Assembly: GCA_032164245.1 (NCBI GenBank)
Contig: JAVMKO010000003.1
Span: 41,480,890-41,544,889, forward strand
DNA from: Sternotherus odoratus
Lineage: Eukaryota; Chordata; Testudines; Kinosternidae
Length of the DNA stretch: 64,000 bases
Reading direction: 5' to 3'
In this document: in pieces, positions 54,665 to 64,000 of the stretch
How positions within the stretch are numbered: the first letter of the stretch is position 1
How the letters are laid out: each line of letters opens with the position of its first letter
Notes under the pieces: model-generated
Databases searched by the model: none
What the model saw: the letters and a program-made list of their open reading frames with translations, nothing else
What the model was told of the DNA's origin: nothing
Program-made: the position numbers and the translations under genes

Positions 54665-55055
54665 GGAAGGAACCAGATTTTCCATTTTGTAGGAAATTCT
54701 TCAATTTGGAAATTTCCCATGAGATGAAATTTGGGAGAGGAAGGGAGTTCCAGGTCAACTGAAATGTTTTGTTCCTCGATTGAATTCTACTTTTGCCTTT
54801 TCACCTTTTATATTCTCTTATACAATACAAAATTATTAAAAATAGAAACAAAATGTTATTTCAAAATGGAAAATCAAAACACTCCATTCTAAAAAGATCA
54901 AAATGGGACATTTCAGCCTTATCACACAGTTCTATTTCTTTAAATGAAATTTTGTCAATATCTACATGTTTCTGCCAAATATTTAGCATCTGACAAACTG
55001 ACATTTTCTGATGGAAAAACGTTCTATTGGGAAATTTCTGACCAGCTGTACTAGA
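54665..55055. repeat. A/T-rich MITE-like repeat ending in GACCAGCTGTA
   Basis: GGAAATTCTTCAATTTGGAA at the left and TTGGGAAATTTCTGACCAGC at the right frame a stretch of AAAATGGAAAATC words. Same family as 9500-9755 and 44835-45080 by its end. Confidence 0.45.
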
Positions 55056-55109
55056 AATGCATTTTCCTTTGCTATTGAGTCTGCTATTGAGTTTGCTACA
55101 ACTATGGGA

Positions 55110-55545
55110 AGATAATATTGTGTTATAGCACAGTTGCCAACTTTCACATGGTTAATAAGCACCCTGACTTTCACAATAAGACAAAAATCAAGTTAATCCC
55201 TTTTCAAAACAAGGCCAAAACAAACCAATCCCTAGGAACCCCAACACTCTATGTGTCTAGATCTCCCTGGTGAGCAGTCTGTGACTGTGGTGGGCCTGCT
55301 GTGCACCTCTGACACTCTCTCTCTGTCTTGCCCCTTTTTGCTCCTGCTTCCTTGGAGCCAATAAAAAAAAAGAAGTAGTAATAAGCTACAATAAGCAACA
55401 AGCTACAATCCGAACAAGCAACAAGTTACAAGCCAATATACTTGCCAACAAGCAATTCACAAGCCAATTAAGCCAACAACAAGCCCAATTTCTGCATTTT
55501 TTCATGGGTTTGGCATGTCTGGCTATGAGGTTGGTATGGAGTTTG
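55110..55545. repeat. Interspersed repeat with AAGC-word cluster
   Basis: GTTGCCAACTTTCACATGGT, CCAATCCCTAGGAACCCCAA and then many AAGCCAA/CAAGC words (55385-55490) match my memory of a turtle repeat. The family is not named. No coding content. Confidence 0.4.
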
Positions 55546-56949
55546 AAATATAATCAGCTGGCATTTCCAAGGGCAGGTATGATATAGTTGAGTTTCTTGG
55601 CTCTTACCAGACTTTTAAATGGCAGCTGAATATATTTTTTTAAAAAATATGAGAATTCTATATAGAATAAAACTTTTCTAAATATACACATTGAAAGCTA
55701 TTAAGACCTTCAGCTTCTTCAGTGAGACAAACAATGCATTTTTGAGCCTATACTTAACTTTGCACTTTGCATTTAATTTAGAATTCAATTAGAATTTCAG
55801 TTAGTTTCATGTGGTGCAAAAGGATAAGAAAAGTGGCATAACAGGTCAGCTGAGGGGAATTTCTTCATTGATCCTTGGCTCCTGTAATGGCCCCATAGGC
55901 AGAATGTATTATATGATATGTCAGGTATTTGTTAGGAAAGCATTTCTTTTGGATCAGATGCTAATATTAATGTAGAAAGATTATTTCTGAATGTAGAAAT
56001 TTAGCAAGTGATCCAAATCTCTTATTACATTTGAAAGTGTTGTCAAGGATAAAATATGCATGCTATTCACAAACTGGTAGTACATCAATTTCAAGTTTTT
56101 GAACTACTTTCAAGTACTTTAAATTGGCAAAGCTACTCACTTGAATAATATATATCCCTAGCCCAAGAAATAAACAAATTAAACTAAATAAAAACCCATC
56201 TTACCGTATGTTATTCCATCCAAGAAATTTGCTCCATTGCTTTGGAGCTACTCAACATATGCTGTGGCAGTGAAGCAATGTTATGGTATCTATAATATCT
56301 TGTTAGATCAAAATGGTTCTAAAAATCTAATACTAGCAATGGATACCATGGAATAGAGTAGAATAAAATCTACTGTAGAGTAAAATAAAATAGAAAATAT
56401 TTAACACAATATCGAAGGGGTGTGTGATTTCCCTGTCACATTGTTACAAACACTTAGTATAAGGATATAAATATTTAATTCTTAAACTGCTTATAATATA
56501 TATTAACATTTTCCCCAAATCTATTGGTATGGTCAAGCTGTGATCATTGGATAGGACCTCAGGCACAGTGTGTGGAAAAAGTGGCTTTGTGTCATTTATT
56601 CTCACCATTCTGGGACCAGATCATTTCTAATGAGCATCAATTATTATTAAAAATATTTCCCCCATAAATGGACTGGCATAGTCCACATAAAACCTTGTCC
56701 AGAGTCACTGAGGCCTCTCCCTGGGAGCTAAGAACTGTTGATAGAGTATGGCAGCTTTTTGGCAAATCACATATTGTCACACAACAATCTCAATTTCCCT
56801 ACCCATTCCCAGCCACCACACATAACTGTGTGTGATCTCCTTCCTGCATACAATGCTAAAATGTGTTCCATGTAACAACTTCAGCATCACTGGTCTACTT
56901 ACTGGAGGCACTGTCAACTGGGATCCTAATAATAAGCACCCATGCAGGA
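55546..56949. other. No gene seen; AT-rich
   Basis: No recognisable feature. Short repeats of AATAGAGTAGAATAAAATC words lie near 56350-56400. Confidence 0.4.
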
Positions 56950-57078
56950 CAGGTGAACATTTGCAACAATTCTCAGCACTCAAGACTGAGTTGGAGATTG
57001 GTCCTGGTTTGAGCAATAGGCTGGACTAGATGACTTCCTGAGGTCCCTTCCAAATCTGATATTCTATGATTCTATGAT
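56950..57078 (+). repeat. CR1 3' tail
   Basis: GCTGGACTAGATGACTTCCT, GAGGTCCCTTCCAA and the terminal ATTCTATGATTCTATGATG (57061-57078) are the classic CR1 3' end with its 8-bp tandem repeat. Confidence 0.8.
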
Positions 57079-57370
57079 GACAAAAATGGATCTCTCTATC
57101 TCTCTCTCTTTCTTATTTGTGCTGTGACAGTTAGAAAAATGGTCATACAGAGCGTTTTGGTGGTACACATTACTTAAGTAATTGTTTTTAAAATGTTTTC
57201 TCCCCAGATTAGGTAGTGTACAGGTCTTCAACCTTGAGGTGCAGATATACAGCCACCTTGTACACATGGTTGACTATGGACTTCAACCCCAACAAATACT
57301 CATCTCCTGTCTGATTTCAACACAGGAACAATAGAAGCAGCTAGTCTAAGAACTGGAGAGACTCCATAAC
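57079..57370. other. Short unassigned stretch
   Basis: A CTCTCTAT run lies near 57092-57110. No other feature was recognised. Confidence 0.4.
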
Positions 57371-57469
57371 AGGTAAGTCGGCTGAAGATACGCCAACATC
57401 AGCTATGTTATTCACATAGCTGAAGTTGCGTATCTTCGGTCGATCCCTCCTCCTGGTGTAGACCAGCCC
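57371..57469 (-). mobile_element. Partial TA-flanked MITE
   Basis: In minus-strand view it begins GGGCTGGTCTACACC at 57469, next to a TA dinucleotide. It contains the GATACGCAACTTCAGCTATG hairpin arms and stops near GTCGGCTTACC, so only the first third of the family is present. A fuller copy lies at 59937-60236. Confidence 0.7.
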
Positions 57470-57471
57470 TA

Positions 57472-57985
57472 AATCTTCTAATTTCTGTATCACTAACTTC
57501 CTCGTTTTTGTGTAATTCCCCTTTCTAAGATTAAATGCTACAGTGTTCGGCCACTGCGGAGTTTTCTCCACCACAGGGATGTTAAATTTAATTATATTAT
57601 GTTCACTATTATGAAGCGATCCATCTATATTCACCTCTTGGACTTGATTCTGTGCTCCAGTTAGAACTAAATCAACAATTGCCTCTCCTCTTGTGGGTTC
57701 TAGGACTAGCCGCTCCAAGAAGCAGTCATTTAAGGTGGCAAGAAACTTTATCTTAGCATCCCTTCCTGAGGTGATGTGTACCCAGTCAATATGGGGACAG
57801 TTGAAATCCCCCGTTATTATTGTTATTGAGTTTTTAATTTTAATAATCTCTCTAATCTCCCTGAGCATTTCAGAGTCACTGACACCATCCTGGCCATGTG
57901 GTCCATAATATAGCCCTACTACTACATTCTATAGTACAATTTAGTTCATTTAAAATTTTTACTTCATTTGATTCTATGCTTTTAT
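57472..57985 (-). pseudogene. CR1 LINE endonuclease fragment
   Basis: The minus strand reads SIESNEVKILNELN in one frame and YYGPHGQDGVSDSEMLREI in another, then IITGDFNCPHIDW (the GDFN motif), LEPTRGEAIVDLVLTGAQNQ, NIDGSLHNSEHNIIKF (the SDH motif as SEH) and FNLRKGNYTKTRKL. This is the C-terminal half of the APE-type endonuclease that nicks target DNA. The Asp/Asn pair of GDFN is intact. The D-to-E change at the SDH box, the missing N-terminal half and the missing RT make it inactive. The open frame runs on into the MITE, ending at 57341. Confidence 0.85.
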
Positions 57986-57994
57986 TTTATGTTG

Positions 57995-58254
57995 CAGTGG
58001 CTGCAGGGTTGGCTGATCACAGTTCCCACTGGCTGCAGTTCACTGTTCCAGGCAAATGGGGGCTGCGGGAAACAGTGCGGGCTGAGGGATGTGCTGGCCA
58101 CCACTTCCTGCAGTCCCCATTGGCTTGAAATGGCAAACCGTGGCCAGGGGGAGCTGTGATCAGCCAAACCTGTGGATGCTGAAGGTAAACAACCTGCCCC
58201 GACTCCCCAGCAGACTTCCCTGACAGGCCGTGTGCCAAAGGTTGCCAATCCTTG
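57995..58254. mobile_element. hAT-type palindromic MITE, left end missing
   Basis: The right end CCAAAGGTTGCCAATCCTTG matches that of 38339-38661. The interior AAATGGGGGCTGCGGGAA and CCTGCAGTCCCCATTGGC arms are inverted. The left ~60 bp of the family, with its terminal repeat, is absent. Confidence 0.75.
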
Positions 58255-58259
58255 ATCTA

Positions 58260-59400
58260 CATTAAAGAGTCACCTTATACAATAACCAAGAGATTTTCTT
58301 CTACATATCCAACTCCAGAAAAGTCTGAAATGGAAAACTTAAACTCATATGTGTTTACAGATTGTAGATTGCCCATTAGGAATCAGCAAAATAAGAACAC
58401 TCAGGATGTTCTTGTTGAGTATTAGATGCAGGAATATCTGTCGTGAAATTGTTTTGCATTGACACTGCAATATGAGATGTGCTAGTTAACTAGACCAATG
58501 TTTTTTTTTCTATATTGTGTTCTGGCTCAACAAAATATAGAAGGCATTTCAATACTTCCATGATGTAATAGTTTACAAAATATCATTTATATTCAGTCCA
58601 TTCAGAAGGGCAAATTCATTTAAATATACCCAACCTTCAGGACCTGAAAAATCTGAGTTTTAGAGCTGTACAATCTTCCATGCTGCTGGCACCAGAAATA
58701 TTCTTATTTCATTCAGCTAGCATGGTGTGGAAACATGGCTAGGTACAAAACTGAAAAGATATAACATCTGTCCAATTATGATTTTCCTTGACCCTTTCCT
58801 CAAATCACAGATTTAGGCACAGCTTCTTAGAAAACTGCCCTGCATTACTATTCTGTCCATTCAGTACCAATAACCAGACCTATCAAACATAAACTAGCAT
58901 ACTGGATATAAACTCAAAATTAAACATTCATTTTTCAATATTCTTTTCAAGTTGTGCCACACAGGTGCATTTTCTTCCTTTTAACATTCAGCACATGAAA
59001 GAGTAAAGTGCCAAGTGGCTATAAAAAACATGCTTCCTCGTACATTTTTGACATGACATACTTCAAACCTTACAATTTTGCACTCCTGAAACTATAGCAA
59101 GGTGTCTGTCACAATTACTCCTCTTTGCAGAAGTTCAACCCTTTCTACTGAAGAATGAAAAGAGGTAAGTCAGACTATAACGTGGGTCTTTTATATTAAT
59201 CTTGATTTTTTAAAAAATTAAAATCAATGTGACTGAAGTATTGAAACTCAGTTGGAATTAAATGCTAAAAAGTATAATGACTTGGCTCTCCAAGGTATTC
59301 TTGCTGTATTTTACTTTTGTAGCATTTTTAATGTGTGAAATTTCTATATTTGGATATACCTTTACACACTCATATGTTTAAGTGGGCCCTTAGGGGGTGT
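58260..59400. other. No gene seen
   Basis: No domain, RNA gene or repeat was recognised. Confidence 0.4.
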
Positions 59401-59402
59401 GG

Positions 59403-59462
59403 GAAACTTAGTAAGATATTTAGCATGTTCTTGAAACTTAGTAAGATATTTAGCATGTTCTT
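59403..59462 (+). repeat. Perfect 30-bp tandem duplication
   Basis: Two identical 30-bp units starting GAAACTTAGTAAG at 59403 and 59433. Confidence 0.95.
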
Positions 59463-59689
59463 GAAGTGTGGTCTGTTTTTGATCTGATCCAAAGCCCATT
59501 GGAATCAATAATAAGACACCCACCAATTTCAATAGGCTCTGGATTGTCACCTTTGTTTTTTTCTTTATCAGAATACTGGCTAAATCAATCAGAAGGGAAA
59601 ACACACACAAAAAAGGGATGGTTTTCTACAGAAGTGTGGTCCAGCAATCTAAGCACATAACTAAGCATTGGAGACTTTTGAATTACTAT

Positions 59690-59855
59690 TCCCTAACACA
59701 GAATCTCTTATTACTTTCAACAAGTGACTTAACCTCTCTGCTTTAGGTATCCCATCTATTACCTACTTTAATGTATGTATGGCTTATTTAATTAACTAGT
59801 TAGTTTGTAAAGTGATTTGGAAAGGCCCTAAATATAAATTTCAACAATTACTGTC
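59690..59855 (+). repeat. MIR-like SINE fragment
   Basis: CAAGTGACTTAACCTCTCTG, TATCCCATCTATTACC and a GTAAAGTGATTTGGAAAGGC tail resemble the MIR/CORE-SINE downstream half. Confidence 0.5.
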
Positions 59856-59934
59856 TCTTCAGGATAGAAACCATATTTTCTTTTCTATTTATACTACCTA
59901 CACAGCACAGCACCTAACACTTGGTGGCTACTCT

Positions 59935-60238
59935 TAGGGCTGGTCTTCACTATGGGGGGGAGGGGATTGACTGCAGATACGCAACTTCAGCTACGTGAAT
60001 CACGTAGCTGAAGTTTGCGTATCTGCAGCCGACTTACCGTCCGTTCTCATGGCGGCGGCAGGCGGCGACGCGCTCCCCCGTCAACTCCAGCTTGCACCTC
60101 CCGGCAAACTGGAGTTCCACAGTCGACGGGGGCACCGCGAGCGATCAATTGATCACATCTTCATAAGATGCGAGAAATCGATCGCCAGAAGATCGATCGC
60201 TACCCTCCGATTCGGCAGGTAGTGAAGACATATCCCTA
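59935..60238. mobile_element. TA-flanked 300-bp MITE with long hairpin
   Basis: The element 59937-60236 has ends GGGCTGGTCTTCACTA and TAGTGAAGACATATCCC, inverted apart from a few bases, flanked by TA on both sides. TA duplication is typical of Tc1/mariner-type transposition. A hairpin with a 27-28-bp stem (59971-60028; arms CTGCAGATACGCAACTTCAG and onward, loop AAT) lies near its left end. GC-rich interior with many CpG sites. Non-coding; an open frame across it has no domain. Confidence 0.8.
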
Positions 60239-60239
60239 G

Positions 60240-62604
60240 GAACAAACAGGAGTAAAATCACTGGGCCCAGGTCCTACAAAGACTTGTGCAAACTTTCCAG
60301 GCTGGGAGTACTTCCACTGAATCAAAGTCAGGACTGGAGCCCTAAATAATATTTTTCCAAGAATGGATTCCTATAGCTCCCCTTCACCTTTTTGGAGATA
60401 AAATGTGTTTATTTTTGTTTGTTTTTTATTTTGCTTTATATCATATGAGAAGACTTTTCTAACTTTCAGTCAAAGTGGTAGTTGAGTGCTAAGCTAAATT
60501 AAAAGGTTTATCAGGCTGCATCATTTTTGGAGATCAGTATATTACCTCATTCTAAATCTGCTTTTATCTCTGATAACAGTGGAATTCCATCAATGGCTTG
60601 CACATCGCTAAAGTATGCAGTCATTTGTACACAAGAGTAACTAATCATAAACTCTTCCCTTCGTCTGAAACCCACTGGTTCAATAATTTCACAGGAAAGA
60701 GGTGGAGCAGGGGATAGGAAAATAGAGCATGCGATAGAGACAGAGATGCTAATAGGGAGAGGTAGGTGTGGATATGTGTGGGGGCCAGATTACAGAAGAT
60801 GTCACCAGCACCTAGGAGGAGTGGAGAGGACGTTCAGGGTAAATTTAGTAACTCCCATTTCTTAGGTAGGTCTGAGTGAGCTATTTAAACACATCAGTTC
60901 AAATGAGTGTATTAGAAACAATTCCCCTTTCTCCATTACATTTACCTAATGTAAAATTGTGCCTAGGCATAAGAGATGCTAGTGAAATTGACTGCTTTAT
61001 TCATACACAAACTTAGTCTAGCAAAATTGACATGAGTTTATAAAATTACAAAATCTACTCAACCGCCTTAAAATGTCAATGCTGAAAAAATAACAATGTC
61101 TTTTAAAAACCTTGCAAGTGGACCAGAAGAATTGCATATCTGCGGTTCTGGAATTATTTTCTCCTTACTGGCCACAGTCTTAGATTAGTCTTGAGATCAT
61201 CACAACTTGTTCAATAGTTTTAAGGGGTGACAGAAAGAGATGGCTCTGTTCTGCTGAGACCCATTTAGCATGATCTCCTCATTCTTACCTTCTATAGCTT
61301 AATTAATTCATTAACATAGGATAAATAGTTGGTGGTAAGATAAAGAATTTATGTTGAAGAATACAATACCAGTACCAGAAATTGTGCCACATTCACATGT
61401 GTCGTGCAGAAAAGATGCCCTATAGGCTTGAGTGGCAAAGCAATGCTACCTTACAGATTGTTTTACAATACAGCATATGAACATCTGAAGAAATGTTGAA
61501 TCCATCCTTGGGAACTAATAATACACAGATGTACAAATCAGCAAAGTGAGAAACTGTGGCTGCATTTTTTCTATTCCCCCCTCTCCCTTTACCGTCCACA
61601 GTAGATCAAGTTCCCATGGAAAGAGCGTGCATCAGGCAGAGTTAATTACTTGCTCTCTGTTGTTTAGCAAATTTAAAAGTAAAATGCCTACTATTCCCCT
61701 TGAACAAGAAAGAGGCATGCACAAACACTTACATTTTGATGGTCTATGAGTTGCAAGCCAATGTAGGTACACAATTTCTAGCAAATTATTTGATTTGATT
61801 TAGCCTATCACTTCCTTCATTACCAAGGATGAAAAGTGTGGGTTACAGGAAGTTTGGGGTGAAATAAGGGATTGATAGAAGACTGTCTTCTACACTTTAG
61901 ACTTTTGGGATTAAAATATTCTCTTGCACCAACAATGTGTCTCTTAGAAGGCTACTACTTGCTTGAGTGGCAACAAACTTTACAACAAATCTTGAGGATT
62001 TAGCAACATAAACCTTAATTCCCCCTCCCCCCTCCAAAAAAAAAGCTCATTATTAATGCCTTATTGGAAAATTGAAGGGCTTGGCGGGGAGAATCCCAAA
62101 AGTAAAGACCACTATACATAAATGTAATGGATTTATGTTACCTGAAGACACCACATAATTTGGAAATCCTGAATCTGATAAAATTGCAGAGTGGTCTGAA
62201 TATTATGAGGTAGCCATGCAAGAAACAAAGATTTTTAAAAATAAAATGAAATTACAATGGGTATAAAATTAACAGACAGAAACTTTGATTAACCCCTGTA
62301 AATTGAACTTTGAAACTCCTTTTTACTTCACAATTCTTTTACTGTTTCTTAGAGGATGGATTATAACTCGTGTGACTCATAGTCCCAATGTCACACAAAA
62401 TTCTAAAACAGGAAGATAGATAATCAATAATCAGTGGAAAGGTTGCAAATTTTTGGTATTAAAAAAATTGGAAAGTGGAATATGGCACTGACTTCTCTGT
62501 CTCTTGGAAATCCTTTTACTGTATCCAAGATAGACATTTCTATTACATATTTCCTTGCCACAGTGGATCAGGCATAAAACAAGGAACAGCTTGTCTGTTA
62601 GTCC
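60240..62604. other. No gene seen; AT-rich, probably single-copy
   Basis: No domain, RNA gene or mobile element was recognised on either strand. Confidence 0.4.
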
Positions 62605-63245
62605 TTTGAACATAAGAATGGCCATACTGGGTCAGGCCAATGGTCCATCTAGGCCAGTATCTTATCTTCCAACAGTGACTAGTCCCAGATGGTTCAGAGG
62701 GCATGTACAGAAAAGTGATCCATCACCTGTCATCCATTCCCATCTTCTGGAAGTTAGAGATTTAGGACACCCAGAGCATGGGGTTGCATCCCTGACCATC
62801 TTGGCTAGTAGCCATTGATGGACCTAACCTCCCATGAATACATCTAAATATTTTTTGAACCCAGTCGTAACCCCGCCTACACAACATTCCCTGGCAACCA
62901 GATTGACAGGTTGAGTGTGTTGTGTGAAGAAATACTTCATTTTGTTTGTTTTAAACCTGCTGCCTATTAATTTCATTGGGTGACCCCTGGTTCGTGGGTT
63001 ATGCAAACAGGTAAATATAATTTCCTTATTAACTGTCTCCACATCATTCGTGATTTCCTTATATGTACCTTTTCCAATTCTAATATATCTTTTTTTGAGA
63101 TGGTGTGTGCAGAATTCATGCAATATTCAAGGTATGGGTGTACCATAGATATGTAGTGGCATTATGATATTAACTATCTATTAACTATCCCCTTTCCTAA
63201 TGGTTCCTAACATTCGGTTATCTTTTTTGACTACTGTCGCACACT
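62605..63245 (-). pseudogene. CR1 LINE 3' end (antisense)
   Basis: On the plus strand the end reads CATAAGAATGGCCATACTGG, then CAATGGTCCATCTAGGCCAG, the reverse complement of the CR1 tail at 25.7 kb. The minus strand then reads AVTTGFKKYLD-like GVTTGFKKYLDVFMGG, FKTNKMKYFFTQHTQPVNLV and, furthest upstream, an AVKKANRML-like region near 63225. Stops and frameshifts; 5'-truncated. Confidence 0.75.
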
Positions 63246-63261
63246 GAATGGTTAATAATGT

Positions 63262-63345
63262 AACATAAGAACAGAAGAATGGTCATACTGGGTGAGACCA
63301 AAGGTCCATCTAGCCCAGTATCCTGTCTTCTGACATGGAGGCTCA
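63262..63345 (-). repeat. Second CR1 3'-end fragment (antisense)
   Basis: ACATAAGAACAGAAGAATGG, TCATACTGGGTGAGACCAAA and CCAGTATCCTGTCTTCTGAC repeat the tail of the neighbouring fragment, so this is a separate short insertion or a duplication. Confidence 0.7.
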
Positions 63346-64000
63346 TGCTTCACTGCAGGCTAGATGCTTATATAATTATCCAGGGTCTGGGTTGGCTTGT
63401 AAAACCTGCCCTGAAGTGCATATTGCTGCATCTTCATTTCTGCGGTACCTGAGCTAGCTAGATTAAAGCTAGGGCAGATATGTCTACTTAAGCTTCAGTC
63501 ACACCCCATGATTGCAGTATAGACAGACTGTATGCTGTATTTCCTTTAGGGTAGAACAGACTGTTTGTTACTGATGTGCCAAGCACATTTAAAGGAGCAC
63601 TCAAACAGAAATACCAGTTCATCATCTGTGAATAAGAACAGACTAGCTCAGTCTCTGAACACTCACACACCATCTGAAACAGGATTCCTTCAGTCTCACA
63701 AGATTTCCAAGAGCTTAGCTATATTATCAGGCCTCTTTGCCTCCTTTGATCTATGAAACATTTTCAACTCAATGGCTCTCAGTTCAATGATAGGAACTGT
63801 TTCAGAAGCTCAGAATCCTCCCTCTCCTGCAGGTATAAGTGCCATCTTTGGCACTCTCCCAGGGAAGTAAGCTTCTGAGCTGAGGTCTCACAGTCAAATC
63901 TCCTGTATGGTATCATGAAACACTTGTGCTGTACCACTAAAGTAACCTGAAACACAGGTTTAGCCTGCAGTACTTCACAAATAACCGGATAAATTTTGGT
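63346..64000. other. No gene; possible worn MITE at 63346-63530
   Basis: GCAGATATGTCTACTTAAGC and GATTGCAGTATAGACAGACT look like the TAGACATA-type MITE ends seen elsewhere in the window, at low confidence. The rest has no recognisable feature. Confidence 0.3.

Overview
The window looks like intergenic vertebrate DNA from a reptile, most likely a cryptodiran turtle. The main clue is a tRNA-derived SINE at 11.0-11.2 kb that matches my memory of the tortoise pol III (Cry I) SINE. It sits among CR1 LINE fragments, Penelope-like (PLE) remains, palindromic hAT MITEs and TA-flanked MITEs of the kinds I associate with turtle genomes. I see no host protein-coding gene: every readable protein segment belongs to a mobile element and every one is broken. 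The species call is inference; no species marker can be tested here.

Layout. 0-5 kb: a GC-rich 84-bp duplication, a decayed PLE (RT core, GIY-YIG endonuclease, 3' end with a hammerhead-like motif at 2581-2618) and a hAT MITE with a perfect 8-bp target-site duplication (TSD). 5.05-8.0 kb: a 3'-truncated gammaretrovirus-like endogenous retrovirus (LTR, tRNA-Arg-type primer site, three-piece gag, part of RT). 8-20 kb: MIR-like and tRNA-like SINE pieces, the Cry I-type SINE with a triplicated head, LTR-like debris and a 5S-rRNA-headed retroposon with a 17-bp TSD. 20-26 kb: a microsatellite, a second PLE tail and a CR1 copy split by a 1.05-kb insert. 26.4-28.4 kb: a hairpin-started repeat swollen by two minisatellites. 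28-38 kb: MITEs, LTR-like pieces, a CR1 3' half and a hAT transposon (35387-36881) holding a solo LTR. 38-46 kb: a hAT MITE, a GATA/GAAA microsatellite, and a second copy of the hairpin repeat carrying a second 5S-headed retroposon. 47.7-49.3 kb: a hAT element with transposase 3' ends in inverted orientation at both ends. 49.5-53.8 kb: CR1 pieces and a 1.86-kb solo LTR with a 5-bp TSD. 54-64 kb: MITEs, a CR1 endonuclease fragment fused in frame to a MITE, and antisense CR1 3' ends.

The elements relate to one another. The Cry I-type SINE shares its 3' tail with the CR1 copies that probably mobilised it, and the non-autonomous MITEs match the kinds of element that hAT and TA-targeting transposases move. 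Nested insertions give a relative chronology. Nothing here amounts to a new host system. The most interesting signals are the hammerhead-like motif, the two 5S-headed retroposons with different bodies, the hairpin/minisatellite repeat family and the very long solo LTR. Family names come from pattern recognition and memory; no database search was possible.
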